This document shows, piece by piece, positions 8,614-16,891 of a stretch of DNA of 44,224 nt. The position numbers were made by a program, and so were the translations under genes. Origin of the DNA: Adlercreutzia muris (GTDB lineage: Bacteria; Actinomycetota; Coriobacteriia; Coriobacteriales; Eggerthellaceae); NCBI RefSeq assembly GCF_008831045.1, contig NZ_WAJS01000024.1, positions 1 to 44,224 of the forward strand, in the 5' to 3' direction. Positions within the stretch are counted from its first letter, which is position 1. Each line of letters starts with the position of its first letter. The notes under the pieces were generated by a model. It saw only the letters and a program-made list of their open reading frames with translations, was not told the DNA's origin and did no database searches.

Positions 8614-9997
8614 CGGCGGCGCGGCGAAAGTCGCCGCTCTGCGCGCCCTGTTCGAGGATGTGTTCGGTGCCCCTGTCGCCGGCGCGCAGGTCGCCGGTGC
8701 TGGATCGCCATACGGGGTCCCGACCGGCAACGGTGGTGCGCCGGCGGCAGCAGGGCGCGCCTTTGTGCTGGCCTCGGCCCCGGGTCGCATGGAGGTGGCC
8801 GGCAACCATGTGGACCATCAGGGCGGCCGCGTCATCTCGGCGGCTATCGGCGAGCGTACCTGGGGACTTGCGGCCGAGAACGGCCTGGGGCGCATCCGCG
8901 CGGTCATGGAGGGATTCGGCACCGTGGAGGTCGATCTCGCCGACCCGCAGTGGGCGCAGCCCCATCCCGTGGAGGCGCTCACGTCCGTAGCTCTGGTGCG
9001 GGGCATGGCCGCGGCTTACGCTGCCGGCGGGGGCGCGGTGCGCGGCTTCGATCTCGTCACCGGCTCCGAGGTGCCCCCGGGCTGCGGCCTGTCATCTTCG
9101 GCCGCTTTCGAGGTCATGATCGGCGCGTGCCTGGAGGGCCTGTTCGGCCCCGGTCCCTTCGCGGCCCCGGCGGCCGGGGGCGCCGCGAGCCGGGCGCTGG
9201 TCGCGAAGGGCGCGGGCGGGGTTGCGAGCAGCGGGGGCGAAGCGGTGCCCCTCGGTGCCGTGGCCGTGGCCCTGGCGGCGGTGGAGTGCGAGCAGCGCTA
9301 CTTCGGCAAGCCCTGCGGAGCCCAGGATCAGCTGGCCTGCGCCTGCGGGGGCGTGGTGACCATCGATTTCGCGCCGAAGGTGCCCGTGGTGGAGCCGATG
9401 ACGCTCGATGCGGCTGCCGAGGGCTACCGTATCGTGCTCATCGACAGCCGGCAGGATCACTCGCTGCACCAGGATGAGTTCGCCGCCATTCCCGCCGACA
9501 TGCGCATGGTGGCCAACCTGCTCGGCGTGCCCCGCCTGGGCGATGCGCCGGTGGACACGCTTCTGGCCCAGCTACAGCGCGTGCGCACCGAGCTGGGGGA
9601 CCGCCGTGCCATGCGCGCGCTGCACTACTACGACGAGGTGGCTCGGGTGAACGCCCAGCGCGCGGCATTGGCTGCCGGTGACTTCGGGCTCTTCCTGCGC
9701 GAGGTGCGCCTGTCGGGCGCCTCGTCGGCCCAGTTCCTGCAGAACGTCTCGCTGCGCGAGCCTGGCAGCGAGGCACGCCAGCCGGCCATGGTCATCCAGA
9801 GCCTGGCGGCGCACCTGCTCGGAGAGCGCGGGGCGTGGCGCATCCACGGCGGCGGCTTCGGCGGCTCGGTGCTTGCGTTCGTGCCGTGCGCGGAGGCCGA
9901 TGGCTTCATGGGGGCCATGGACGGGCTGCTCGGCTACGATGCCTGCCGCGAGGTGACCCTGGGGGCGCCCGGGGTGCGGGCGGAGCGCCTGCCGTGA
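8594..9997 (+). CDS. galK: Galactokinase
   Basis: A 467-residue GHMP-family kinase that phosphorylates galactose to galactose 1-phosphate. The galactose-binding signature reads APGRMEVAGNHVDHQ (residues 62-76), with Asn71 where textbook galactokinases have Glu; I recall a GNHxDH form in other anaerobes. The ATP-binding loop GCGLSSSAAFE and the C-terminal HGGGFGGSVLAF motif are present. Residues about 180-215 form an Ala/Gly-rich insertion. Its ATG lies inside the GH2 gene (20-nt overlap), and its stop overlaps the galT start (GTGA), so all three genes are translationally coupled. Confidence 0.9.
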   Translation: MGSATASGGAAKVAALRALFEDVFGAPVAGAQVAGAGSPYGVPTGNGGAPAAAGRAFVLASAPGRMEVAGNHVDHQGGRVISAAIGERTWGLAAENGLGRIRAVMEGFGTVEVDLADPQWAQPHPVEALTSVALVRGMAAAYAAGGGAVRGFDLVTGSEVPPGCGLSSSAAFEVMIGACLEGLFGPGPFAAPAAGGAASRALVAKGAGGVASSGGEAVPLGAVAVALAAVECEQRYFGKPCGAQDQLACACGGVVTIDFAPKVPVVEPMTLDAAAEGYRIVLIDSRQDHSLHQDEFAAIPADMRMVANLLGVPRLGDAPVDTLLAQLQRVRTELGDRRAMRALHYYDEVARVNAQRAALAAGDFGLFLREVRLSGASSAQFLQNVSLREPGSEARQPAMVIQSLAAHLLGERGAWRIHGGGFGGSVLAFVPCAEADGFMGAMDGLLGYDACREVTLGAPGVRAERLP

Positions 9998-11169
9998 GCG
10001 CGGTGGAAAACCCCGTGTGGGTGGCCGACTCTCCTGCGGGGCCGCTGGAGATCACCATCAACCTGGCCAAGCCCGAGAAGGATCCGCGGGCCATTGCCCG
10101 GGCTGCGAGCGAGGGCGCAGCGAGCGAGGGGTCCATCGCCGAGAAGGCGGGGCGCTCTTCCGATGCCCGCGGCAACGGCGCAGCCTCGGATGCCGCTGCG
10201 ACTTCCCTCCGCGCGGATGGCCACGGCTCGGCACCGCTGGCCGTCACTGGCGACGACTGCGTCCTCTGCTGGCAGCGCGCAGCAGACGGAAGCCTTGCTT
10301 GCGCGGGGGCCGGCGGCGGGGACGTGCTCTCGGTGGAGCTTGCCGGCGAGGAATGGGCCTGGTGGTTCTCTCCCTACGGGTACTTCCCCGAGCATATCAT
10401 CGTGTCGGCGCCGGCGCACCGGCCCATGGCCATCACCCACGGGACGATCGATCGGCTGCTCGACTTCGTCGACGCCTACCCGCAGTGGTTTATCGGGTCG
10501 AACGCCGACCTGCCCATCGTGGGCGGCTCCATCCTCGCCCACGACCACTTCCAGGGCGGCGGTTACCGATTCCCCCTCATGAAGCGGCCTGTCAGGCAGC
10601 GTTTCGCCCTGCCGGGCCTGGGCGGGGTGGAAGCCGGCATCGTGGACTGGCCCGCGTCGGTGGTGCGCCTGCGTGCGTCGGACCGCACGGCCCTCGGCGA
10701 GGCCGCCTGCCGCCTCATGGATGCCTGGCGCTCCTTCTCCTTCGAGCCGCGCGGCATCCGGGCCTTCTCGCCGAACGGTATTAGCGGGGGCAGCCCGGGA
10801 AAAGCCCCGGACCGGGTCGGTCAAAGGCCGGCGGCGACCGTTATCCCCCACAACACGGTGAACCCCATCCTGTGGCGCGAGGGTGGCGACTACGTGATGG
10901 ATCTCGTGCTGCGCAACAACCGCACGACGCCGGAGCGTCCTTACGGCCTCTTCCACGTACCGGAGCATCTCTTCCACATCAAGAAGGAGAACATCGGCCT
11001 CATCGAGATCATGGGCCGCGCCATCTTGCCGGGGCGCTTGGCCGCCGAGCTGCCCGAGGTGCGTCCGGTGTGTGACGCCGCCTACTATGAGATCCTCCAG
11101 GCCACCGGCGTGTTCAAGGACGACGAGTGCGGCCACGCCGGCTGGGACGCCCTGATCGCCACCCTGTAG
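9994..11169 (+). CDS. galT: Galactose-1-phosphate uridylyltransferase, type 2, N-terminally short
   Basis: A 391-residue enzyme exchanging UMP between UDP-glucose and galactose 1-phosphate. The type 2 active site HDHFQGG is intact (H183, H185, Q187), preceded by NADLPIVGGSILAHD and followed by HNTVNPILWR. Type 2 GalT proteins as I know them are about 490-510 residues and begin with a helical domain; here the protein starts almost at the conserved EITINLAKPEKDP segment, so about 100 residues seem missing. The in-frame sequence upstream lies inside galK and reads as Arg-rich shadow. Residues 40-80 are low-complexity Ala/Ser/Gly. The start is the GTG overlapping the galK stop. No galE is in the window. 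Confidence 0.85.
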   Translation: MSAVENPVWVADSPAGPLEITINLAKPEKDPRAIARAASEGAASEGSIAEKAGRSSDARGNGAASDAAATSLRADGHGSAPLAVTGDDCVLCWQRAADGSLACAGAGGGDVLSVELAGEEWAWWFSPYGYFPEHIIVSAPAHRPMAITHGTIDRLLDFVDAYPQWFIGSNADLPIVGGSILAHDHFQGGGYRFPLMKRPVRQRFALPGLGGVEAGIVDWPASVVRLRASDRTALGEAACRLMDAWRSFSFEPRGIRAFSPNGISGGSPGKAPDRVGQRPAATVIPHNTVNPILWREGGDYVMDLVLRNNRTTPERPYGLFHVPEHLFHIKKENIGLIEIMGRAILPGRLAAELPEVRPVCDAAYYEILQATGVFKDDECGHAGWDALIATL

Positions 11170-11203
11170 GGGCGAGGTTTTCCGCGCATGCCCGGATGCT
11201 CGG

Positions 11204-12925
11204 TCAGGCGCAGCGGGCGTCGCCGCCTCGGGTGTGGCGCACTACCTCGAAGCGCTCGAGCCTCGCGTCCTCGTCGGGGGCGATGCCGGCCTTCTGCTTC
11301 GCGATGGCGATCTGGTCCATCACCGTGTCCACGCCCTCCAGATCGGGCAGCAGCAGCCCGCGCTTGAAGCCGCGGGTGACGATGACGCCGTAGCGCGCCG
11401 GATCGAGCTGTTCCAGCGAATCTACCGGCTCCGGCTCGCCGAGCACGTCCACCGAGTAGGACAGGGTGTCCAGCTCGTCCGGGCGCACCTGCGGGAAGCG
11501 CGGATCCTCGGTGGCGGCGGCCACGCCGTTCATGATGATCTCCTCGGCCAGGCACGACTGGGCCGGCGCGATGGTGCCGATGCACCCGCGCAGTTTTCCC
11601 TCCTTGTGCAGGCTGACGAAGGTGCCGGCTCGTCGTCTGGTCATGGCATCGGGCAGCCCCTGGGGAGCGGCCAGTACCTCGCCGCTTCCCACGATGGATT
11701 CCACGCTCAGTCGCGCAAGGGCCACGAGCGGGTCCACCGCGGGATCCAGCACGAGCGAGAGGATCGCGTTGTTTTCCTCGCGCTCGTCCTCGTCAAGGGG
11801 CGCCTCGGCATCCCGATCCCAGGCGAGCGGGTGCCGTCGCCCCGTCTTTGGCTCGGCGGCCGCATGGGGCACCTCGGGTGTCGCGCCGGCAACGCCGGCC
11901 GATGGGCCGTGTGCGCTCGTGGCCCCGCTGCCCGCAGCCGCCCCATCGGCATCACCGCGCTCTCCATCCTCGCACCGGCCATGCCGCTCGCTGCTGCGCC
12001 TGGCATCGGGTCGTGCGCCGTCAGCGGGTTTTTCAGCCGTCTCCTCCCGTTCGCGGGCCGCCTTGGCATGGGCGCCGCGAATCTCGGCTCCCACTTCCTC
12101 CTCGGTAGTGGAGGGGCCGGCCTCCACTTCGAAGGCGGCGATGGCATAGCCCACCCCGAAGGGCCCCTCGTAACTGAGCAGCTGGGGTGTGAAGGGCAGT
12201 CCCTCCAGCGCACCGGCCATGATCTCGAAGGAGCGCAGCCCGCACTCCGCCGCGCTCTCGCACATCACCGGATCCAGGGCGAAGAGCTCCTGCAGGGCCC
12301 CGCGGGCGAACACGTCCTCCACGGCTCGGTCGAACTTGGGGCCGGCCGGGTCGAAGCCGTAGGGACCGTCTTCCCTCAGGCGATGGGACAAATCCCCGCT
12401 GGCGATGAGCACGCAGCGCATGTCCAGACGCTCGGCCGCCCGGGTGATGGACTGCCCCAGGAAGTGGTGGTCCGACGGTGAGAGCGCCGAGAGTCCCACG
12501 CGCAGTACGGGCACCTCCTCCAAGTCCACCGTCTGGGCGAGGAAATGTAGCGGCACGAAGGCGCCGTGGTCGATCTCGGTCTGGGCTGCAGGTGCGGCGG
12601 CCGCGGGAATGGACCGTCGGGCGAGGCGGTCGGCCACCGCTTGGGCGAACTCGCCATCGCCGCGGGTAGCTATCGTGGTCTGAGGCTGTCCGAACGGGGC
12701 CATCGAGCCGGTTTCCTCGTCGGCATTGGAGATGAAGAAGCCGTCGCGGTAGAGCGGCGCGTGGGGCGAGGCGATGACGATGATGTCCGGATCGGCCGCG
12801 GCGACGCGCTGGGCGATCTCCTCGTAGGCGGCAACGGTCTCGGGGATGGCCTCTTCCTGGCCCTGACCCACGGCGGGCACGATGAGCGGCGGATGGGGCA
12901 CGGCATAGGCGGCAAGAAGGCCCAT
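11204..12925 (-). CDS. Fusion of a LigB/extradiol-dioxygenase-like domain and an AMMECR1 domain (AmmeMemoRadiSam system)
   Basis: A 573-residue two-domain protein. Residues 1-270 match the class III extradiol dioxygenase/MEMO-like fold ([44 protein letters not shown]). Residues about 275-380 are a low-complexity, probably disordered Ala/Glu/Gly linker. Residues about 385-573 are an AMMECR1 domain with the hallmark LRGCIGT. AMMECR1, MEMO-like and radical SAM proteins occur together in the so-called AmmeMemoRadiSam system, whose biochemical role is unsettled. No radical SAM gene lies in this window. The start is supported by GGGAAGG. True ring cleavage is unlikely to be its job. Confidence 0.85.
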   Translation of the reverse strand: MGLLAAYAVPHPPLIVPAVGQGQEEAIPETVAAYEEIAQRVAAADPDIIVIASPHAPLYRDGFFISNADEETGSMAPFGQPQTTIATRGDGEFAQAVADRLARRSIPAAAAPAAQTEIDHGAFVPLHFLAQTVDLEEVPVLRVGLSALSPSDHHFLGQSITRAAERLDMRCVLIASGDLSHRLREDGPYGFDPAGPKFDRAVEDVFARGALQELFALDPVMCESAAECGLRSFEIMAGALEGLPFTPQLLSYEGPFGVGYAIAAFEVEAGPSTTEEEVGAEIRGAHAKAAREREETAEKPADGARPDARRSSERHGRCEDGERGDADGAAAGSGATSAHGPSAGVAGATPEVPHAAAEPKTGRRHPLAWDRDAEAPLDEDEREENNAILSLVLDPAVDPLVALARLSVESIVGSGEVLAAPQGLPDAMTRRRAGTFVSLHKEGKLRGCIGTIAPAQSCLAEEIIMNGVAAATEDPRFPQVRPDELDTLSYSVDVLGEPEPVDSLEQLDPARYGVIVTRGFKRGLLLPDLEGVDTVMDQIAIAKQKAGIAPDEDARLERFEVVRHTRGGDARCA

Positions 12926-13226
12926 GGGACACCTTCCCTTTCTGCTGGGGAGCGAATAGGCTGCGTTTCAGCGAGCCCTATGGTGAGGGAAGCTCCTGCG
13001 ATGAGCCTCCCCATCAGCGAACTGTCACGGGATCGTTAGCCCGTCTGCGCAGGAGGGCGGGGTTCGCGCGGCGATCCCTGTGCCAGGCGAAAGATGCGCC
13101 GGCTCGCCTGCACGATCCTTTCCGGCTCGATCTGAGCCCCGGCGAGCCGCCCCGGTGCGCTGCCCGCTGCCAGCATCTGAATGCTGCGCCGCTCACCCAG
13201 GCTCGCCGGGTTTTCGCGCGACCTCC

Positions 13227-13257
13227 TTGACTTGAAGTCGACTCCAAGGTTTACCCT
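13227..13257 (+). promoter_or_regulatory. MerR-type promoter with a 19-bp spacer and palindromic operator
   Basis: TTGACT (13227-13232) and TACCCT (13252-13257) are 19 bp apart, the over-long spacing typical of MerR-family promoters. The 18-bp near-palindrome CTTGAAGTCGACTCCAAG (13231-13248) fills the spacer; only one base pair of the dyad is mismatched. MerR-family activators twist such promoters to start transcription. The site drives the aldo/keto reductase gene 30 bp downstream. The rest of 12926-13226 shows no supported gene. Confidence 0.75.
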
Positions 13258-13288
13258 CCTCGGTGAGAGCAATCAGAGAGGAGCATTC

Positions 13289-14416
13289 ATGACCACATCT
13301 TACGAGGCCGTGGCCAAGTTGGGCTTCGGCGCCATGCGCCTGCCCCTGACCGACCCCGACGATGTCACGGCCATTGACATCGAGTCCGTGAAGACCATGG
13401 TCGACGAGTTCATCGCCCGGGGCGGCACCTATGTGGACACCGCCTTTGTCTACCATAACGGCGCTTCTGAGACGGCCCTGCGCGAGGCTCTGGTAGAGCG
13501 CTACCCGCGCGAGGCCTTCACCCTGGCCACGAAGTGTCTGGCCTGGGCCTGCGCGAGCAAGGAGGAGGCCCAGGCGTGCCTGCCCACCTCCCTGGAGCGC
13601 CTCGGGGTCGATTACATCGACTACTATCTGCTGCACAACCTGGGCGGCGCGCGCACGGCCAAGTTCGACGAATACGACATGTGGAACTACGTGGCGAAGG
13701 CGAAGGCCGACGGCCTCATCCGCCATGTCGGCTTCTCCATGCACGACGGTGCTGACGTGCTCGACGAGCTGCTCACGGCGCACCCCGAGGTGGACTTCGT
13801 GCAGCTGCAGGTGAACTACCTGGATTGGGACGATCCGGTGACCCAGTCTGCCCGCTGTATGGAGGTGGCGGCCAAGCACGGCGTGCCCGTCATCATCATG
13901 GAGCCGGTGCGCGGCGGTCGCTTGGCGAATCTGCCCGAGCGCGGAGCGGCGGTGCTCGCCGAGGCGAACCCCGAGGCGAGCCAGGCCTCCTGGGCCTACC
14001 GCTTCTGTCTCGATCTGCCCGGTGTGCTCACAGTGCTCGCCGGCGCCTCCACCTTAGAGCAGATGCGGGACAACATGGCTACCTTCCAAACCCACAAGCC
14101 TCTGACCGATGCTGAGCGCGATGCTATCGCCGAGGTGGTGGCCGCCCTGCGCAGCGTGGATCTCATCCCGTGCACCAACTGCGGCTACTGCGTGAAGGAC
14201 TGCCCCGAGGGCGTGAAGATCCCCGTGGCTTTGAACCTGCTGAACCTGGAGAAGACCACCGAGGACCGCTCGTTCGCTAAGGGGCTGTACTCCTGGCAGG
14301 CCGCCGAGGGCCCCGCGTCCAAGTGCATCCAGTGCGGCACCTGCGAGGCCGCCTGCCCCCAGTCCATTCCCGTCATCACCCGCCTCGCCGAGGCCGTCGA
14401 GCACTTCGAGGGGTAG
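13289..14416 (+). CDS. Aldo/keto reductase with a C-terminal two-cluster ferredoxin domain
   Basis: A 375-residue protein. Residues 1-280 form an aldo/keto reductase barrel with candidate catalytic residues in VDTAFVYHN (Asp, Tyr), ATKC (Lys) and YYLLHN (His). Residues about 290-375 add CTNCGYCVKDCP and CIQCGTCEAACP, fitting two [4Fe-4S] clusters. This AKR-ferredoxin type is common in anaerobes and probably links carbonyl reduction to ferredoxin or flavin electron carriers; the substrate is unknown. The ATG at 13289 follows AGAGAGGAG. The MerR-type promoter suggests induction by a small reactive or amphipathic molecule. The gene ends before a long hairpin at 14433-14470. Confidence 0.88.
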   Translation: MTTSYEAVAKLGFGAMRLPLTDPDDVTAIDIESVKTMVDEFIARGGTYVDTAFVYHNGASETALREALVERYPREAFTLATKCLAWACASKEEAQACLPTSLERLGVDYIDYYLLHNLGGARTAKFDEYDMWNYVAKAKADGLIRHVGFSMHDGADVLDELLTAHPEVDFVQLQVNYLDWDDPVTQSARCMEVAAKHGVPVIIMEPVRGGRLANLPERGAAVLAEANPEASQASWAYRFCLDLPGVLTVLAGASTLEQMRDNMATFQTHKPLTDAERDAIAEVVAALRSVDLIPCTNCGYCVKDCPEGVKIPVALNLLNLEKTTEDRSFAKGLYSWQAAEGPASKCIQCGTCEAACPQSIPVITRLAEAVEHFEG

Positions 14417-14432
14417 GGGGAGCGCGCGCTTT

Positions 14433-14470
14433 GCAGTCGGGAGGGCCGCTGCGGTGGCCCTCCCGACTGC
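14433..14470. terminator. Perfect 15-bp hairpin between convergent genes
   Basis: GCAGTCGGGAGGGCC (14433-14447) and its exact reverse complement (14456-14470) enclose an 8-nt loop. The hairpin lies between the convergent aldo/keto reductase and AEC transporter genes and can fold in transcripts from either strand, so it probably acts as a shared terminator, although neither side has a clear T-run. Confidence 0.7.
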
Positions 14471-14500
14471 TGTGGAAAGAGATAGTTCGCGCATGGGCCC

Positions 14501-15445
14501 TCAGCCTACCATGCCGACGAATCCGGCCAGCACGGGAATCGTCAGCAGGGCCAGCACGGTGGTGACGAAGGTGCCCTGGGCCATGACGCGGGAGTTGCCG
14601 CCGTACTGGTAGCAGAGCATGGTGCCGTTGGTGGCCACGGGCATGCCCGACAGCACCAAGATGATGGAGAACAGAAGTCCTGACGGCACGAACCAATGGA
14701 ACACTGCCCAAATAATCACCGGCATGCCCAGCAGTCGGAACAAGGCGCAGGCCCACAGACGCGGCCCGCCCAAAAGGTCGCGCATGGGCATGTTCGCCAG
14801 CGACGAGCCGATGATGAGCAGCGCCGCCGGTGTGGTGATAGATCCTAGTGTGTATAGTGCGTCTCCTAGCACGGGCACGCTGTGGACGTCGCCCAGGGCC
14901 AACCCGATGGCCGCAATGCACGCCAGCATGACCGGCGTGACAAAGGTGCGCCAGCTCGGCCGCACCCTCACGTCGCCGTCGGTGTCCTGGGTGAGGAACC
15001 AGGCGCCCACCGAGAACACGAGAAAGTTGAAGGGCAAGTTGAACACCGTGGCGTAAATGAGGGCCTCGGGGCCGAAAATAGCGGAAATGACGGGGAATCC
15101 GATGAACCCCACGTTCCCAAAGCACAGCATGAATCGATACACGCCCCGATGTCCTGCTGGTATGCGCAGCAGGGTGGTGAAGGCGTAGGCTACGGCCACC
15201 AGCACCACGTAGCTCGCGCAGGCCAGGGCGAAGGTGAGCAGAATCTCACGACGCCCTGGAAGCTCGTCGGCGGTGAGTACCGAGCCCAAGATGAGTCCCG
15301 GCAGCGCCAGGTTGATGACGAGCCGCGAGAGCATGCGATCGAATTCCACGATCATGAACCGGGTCCTCTTCGCCCCGTAGCCTACACCCACGATGATGAA
15401 CAGCGTCACTAGTTCCTGCACGATTGTCAGCATTCCCGCGTCCAT
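14501..15445 (-). CDS. AEC (auxin efflux carrier) family transporter
   Basis: A 314-residue membrane protein with about ten hydrophobic segments in the two-repeat arrangement of the AEC family, whose bacterial members move organic acids such as malate, and amino acids. The substrate is not deducible. The ATG at 15445 (MDAGML) is preferred: AGGAAGG lies about 12 nt before it, and the probable -10 element at 15488-15493 places the transcript start close to an alternative TTG at 15478. Another in-frame ATG is at 15472. It is divergent from a PucR regulator that probably controls it. Confidence 0.85.
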   Translation of the reverse strand: MDAGMLTIVQELVTLFIIVGVGYGAKRTRFMIVEFDRMLSRLVINLALPGLILGSVLTADELPGRREILLTFALACASYVVLVAVAYAFTTLLRIPAGHRGVYRFMLCFGNVGFIGFPVISAIFGPEALIYATVFNLPFNFLVFSVGAWFLTQDTDGDVRVRPSWRTFVTPVMLACIAAIGLALGDVHSVPVLGDALYTLGSITTPAALLIIGSSLANMPMRDLLGGPRLWACALFRLLGMPVIIWAVFHWFVPSGLLFSIILVLSGMPVATNGTMLCYQYGGNSRVMAQGTFVTTVLALLTIPVLAGFVGMVG

Positions 15446-15482
15446 GGTCGGACTTACCCTTCCTGCTCCCATGTTCAACGAT

Positions 15483-15525
15483 GCCAGTGTACGCTAGTGT
15501 GGCCGTTCCCATGGCGTATACTGGC
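15483..15525. promoter_or_regulatory. Divergent AEC/PucR promoter region with a 12-bp inverted repeat
   Basis: GCCAGTGTACGC (15483-15494) and GCGTATACTGGC (15514-15525) are inverted copies matching at 11 of 12 positions, 19 bp apart. Each arm holds a -10-like hexamer pointing outward: TATACT for the PucR gene on the plus strand and TACACT for the AEC gene on the minus strand. Neither has a good -35, which fits an activator-dependent divergent promoter, most simply bound by the PucR protein itself. Confidence 0.6.
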
Positions 15526-15590
15526 TTCGCGGCGCTATAGGCACGTTAAAGGGGCGCCCGCGTCCTAGCCCACCGTTCCAAGGAGCTCCC

Positions 15591-16775
15591 GTGATTACCG
15601 TCGACGACATTCTCGCGCTGCCCGCCTTCGAGACCGTGGAGCTGGCGGCTCCGTGCCCGGGGGCCGGGGAGCGGGAGGTGAGCAACGTCGGCATCCTGGA
15701 CTGCCCTCCTGACTACAACAACTACAATGTGTACGGGCCGCGCGAGCTGATTGTGACCAATCTCGGGTTTGCCTACGCCAATCCGCTTCTGGCCGAGCAG
15801 TCGCTTCTCGCCATGATAAAGCGCAACGTTGCCGCAATCGCCGTGAAAACGGTGTACCAAGCTCCGGTGAGCGAGGTGGTTCGTACGGCCAGCACCGAAG
15901 CCGGAGTGCCGGTGTTTATCTACGATGGTGCCTACCACGAGCGCGTGGCCTACGAGTCTCTCGATCTCATCCAGCGCGACCGCGCCGCTGCCGACAAGAG
16001 TCGGGCGGTGGACGGCCTGTTGGCCCTGCGAGGCGGTGCGGCTGTGCGTAGCGCCCTCTACGAGTTGACGGGTGCTACCGGCGCTACGCTGCTGTGCGTC
16101 GCCTGCCGTCCGGTGTCCCGAGATGCGGGTTCCTTCTACGCGCTCATGAACGTGGTGGACGGTACCCTGTCGGTGGTGTGCGACGATCGTCGCCTGGTGG
16201 AAACCGTGAGTACCTGCCGTTACGGCGACGTGATCCTGACCTTCATCTCTTGCGTGTCCTCCGACGAGGAGAAGCGCCAGGCACTAGAAGAGCGCTGCTC
16301 GAAGCTGCTGACCACGGTGCATTCCCTGCACTGCGGCATGAGCGATACCCTGTGGATCGACAACGGTGACGTGGCTGTGCGCCAGGCTCTGGCCGCGGCC
16401 GATGCCGCCCTTGAAAGCGGCGTTCCGGTGCAGCGGTGGTGCGACATGCGTTTTGCGGCCGCCTCCCAGGCCGTGCGGGCTGACCGGTTGTACCAGAGCA
16501 TGGTGGACGACTGTAAGGGGAAGCTGTCGGCTTATGACGAGGAGCATGGCACGAACTTGGTGGAAACCGGGCGGGCCCTCGTGCGTACCCAGGGCGATGT
16601 GCGCGAAGTGGCCGAGCACCTGTTCCAGCACCCGAACACCATTCGCTACCGACTGCGGAGGGCCAAGGCGCTCATGGCCATGGAAGGCATGTCGGACCGG
16701 CTGTTCATCAGCTATCTGGGACTCGTTTTTCTGCCGGAGCTGGGCGATCTTGATGAAGAGGCTCCGTCCTGCTGA
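15591..16775 (+). CDS. PucR family transcriptional regulator
   Basis: A 394-residue regulator. The N-terminal PucR ligand domain begins at MITVDDILALPAFETVELAAP and covers about 1-125. The middle resembles the GGDEF-like/CdaR region. The C-terminal PucR-type HTH lies at about 335-390 (DVREVAEHLFQHPNTIRYRLRRAKAL). Known PucR/CdaR-type proteins activate purine, sugar-acid or amino-acid catabolic genes in response to a small metabolite. Neighbours are three transporters (AEC, SSS, YfcC) and the carbamoyltransferase operon, so a nitrogen-compound inducer is plausible but unproven. Its start codon is GTG. Confidence 0.88.
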   Translation: MITVDDILALPAFETVELAAPCPGAGEREVSNVGILDCPPDYNNYNVYGPRELIVTNLGFAYANPLLAEQSLLAMIKRNVAAIAVKTVYQAPVSEVVRTASTEAGVPVFIYDGAYHERVAYESLDLIQRDRAAADKSRAVDGLLALRGGAAVRSALYELTGATGATLLCVACRPVSRDAGSFYALMNVVDGTLSVVCDDRRLVETVSTCRYGDVILTFISCVSSDEEKRQALEERCSKLLTTVHSLHCGMSDTLWIDNGDVAVRQALAAADAALESGVPVQRWCDMRFAAASQAVRADRLYQSMVDDCKGKLSAYDEEHGTNLVETGRALVRTQGDVREVAEHLFQHPNTIRYRLRRAKALMAMEGMSDRLFISYLGLVFLPELGDLDEEAPSC

Positions 16776-16891
16776 GCTTTCCAGGTTGCTGGGCCTTGCG
16801 GTCTGCGGACCGGCTCCGGAGGTTAGCGGACGCCCTTGACCAGGTGATCTCCCGGCCCGCGGGACGTCTTCGCTGTTGGGGTTTTCCGGTG

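Noticed and set aside
9835-9993. An upstream extension of galT inside galK
   Set aside because: The extension is Arg/Gly-rich shadow sequence of galK and does not resemble the missing GalT N-terminus; the GTG overlapping the galK stop is a normal coupled start.
11204-12925. A genuine catechol ring-cleaving dioxygenase
   Set aside because: The LigB-like domain is fused to AMMECR1, the pattern of the AmmeMemoRadiSam family, and an oxygen-dependent ring cleavage does not suit the anaerobic gene content.
13036-13272. Minus-strand frame of 78 codons in the 12926-13288 gap, considered as a MerR remnant
   Set aside because: No helix-turn-helix or other MerR motif is visible, and it runs through the promoter and operator of the aldo/keto reductase.
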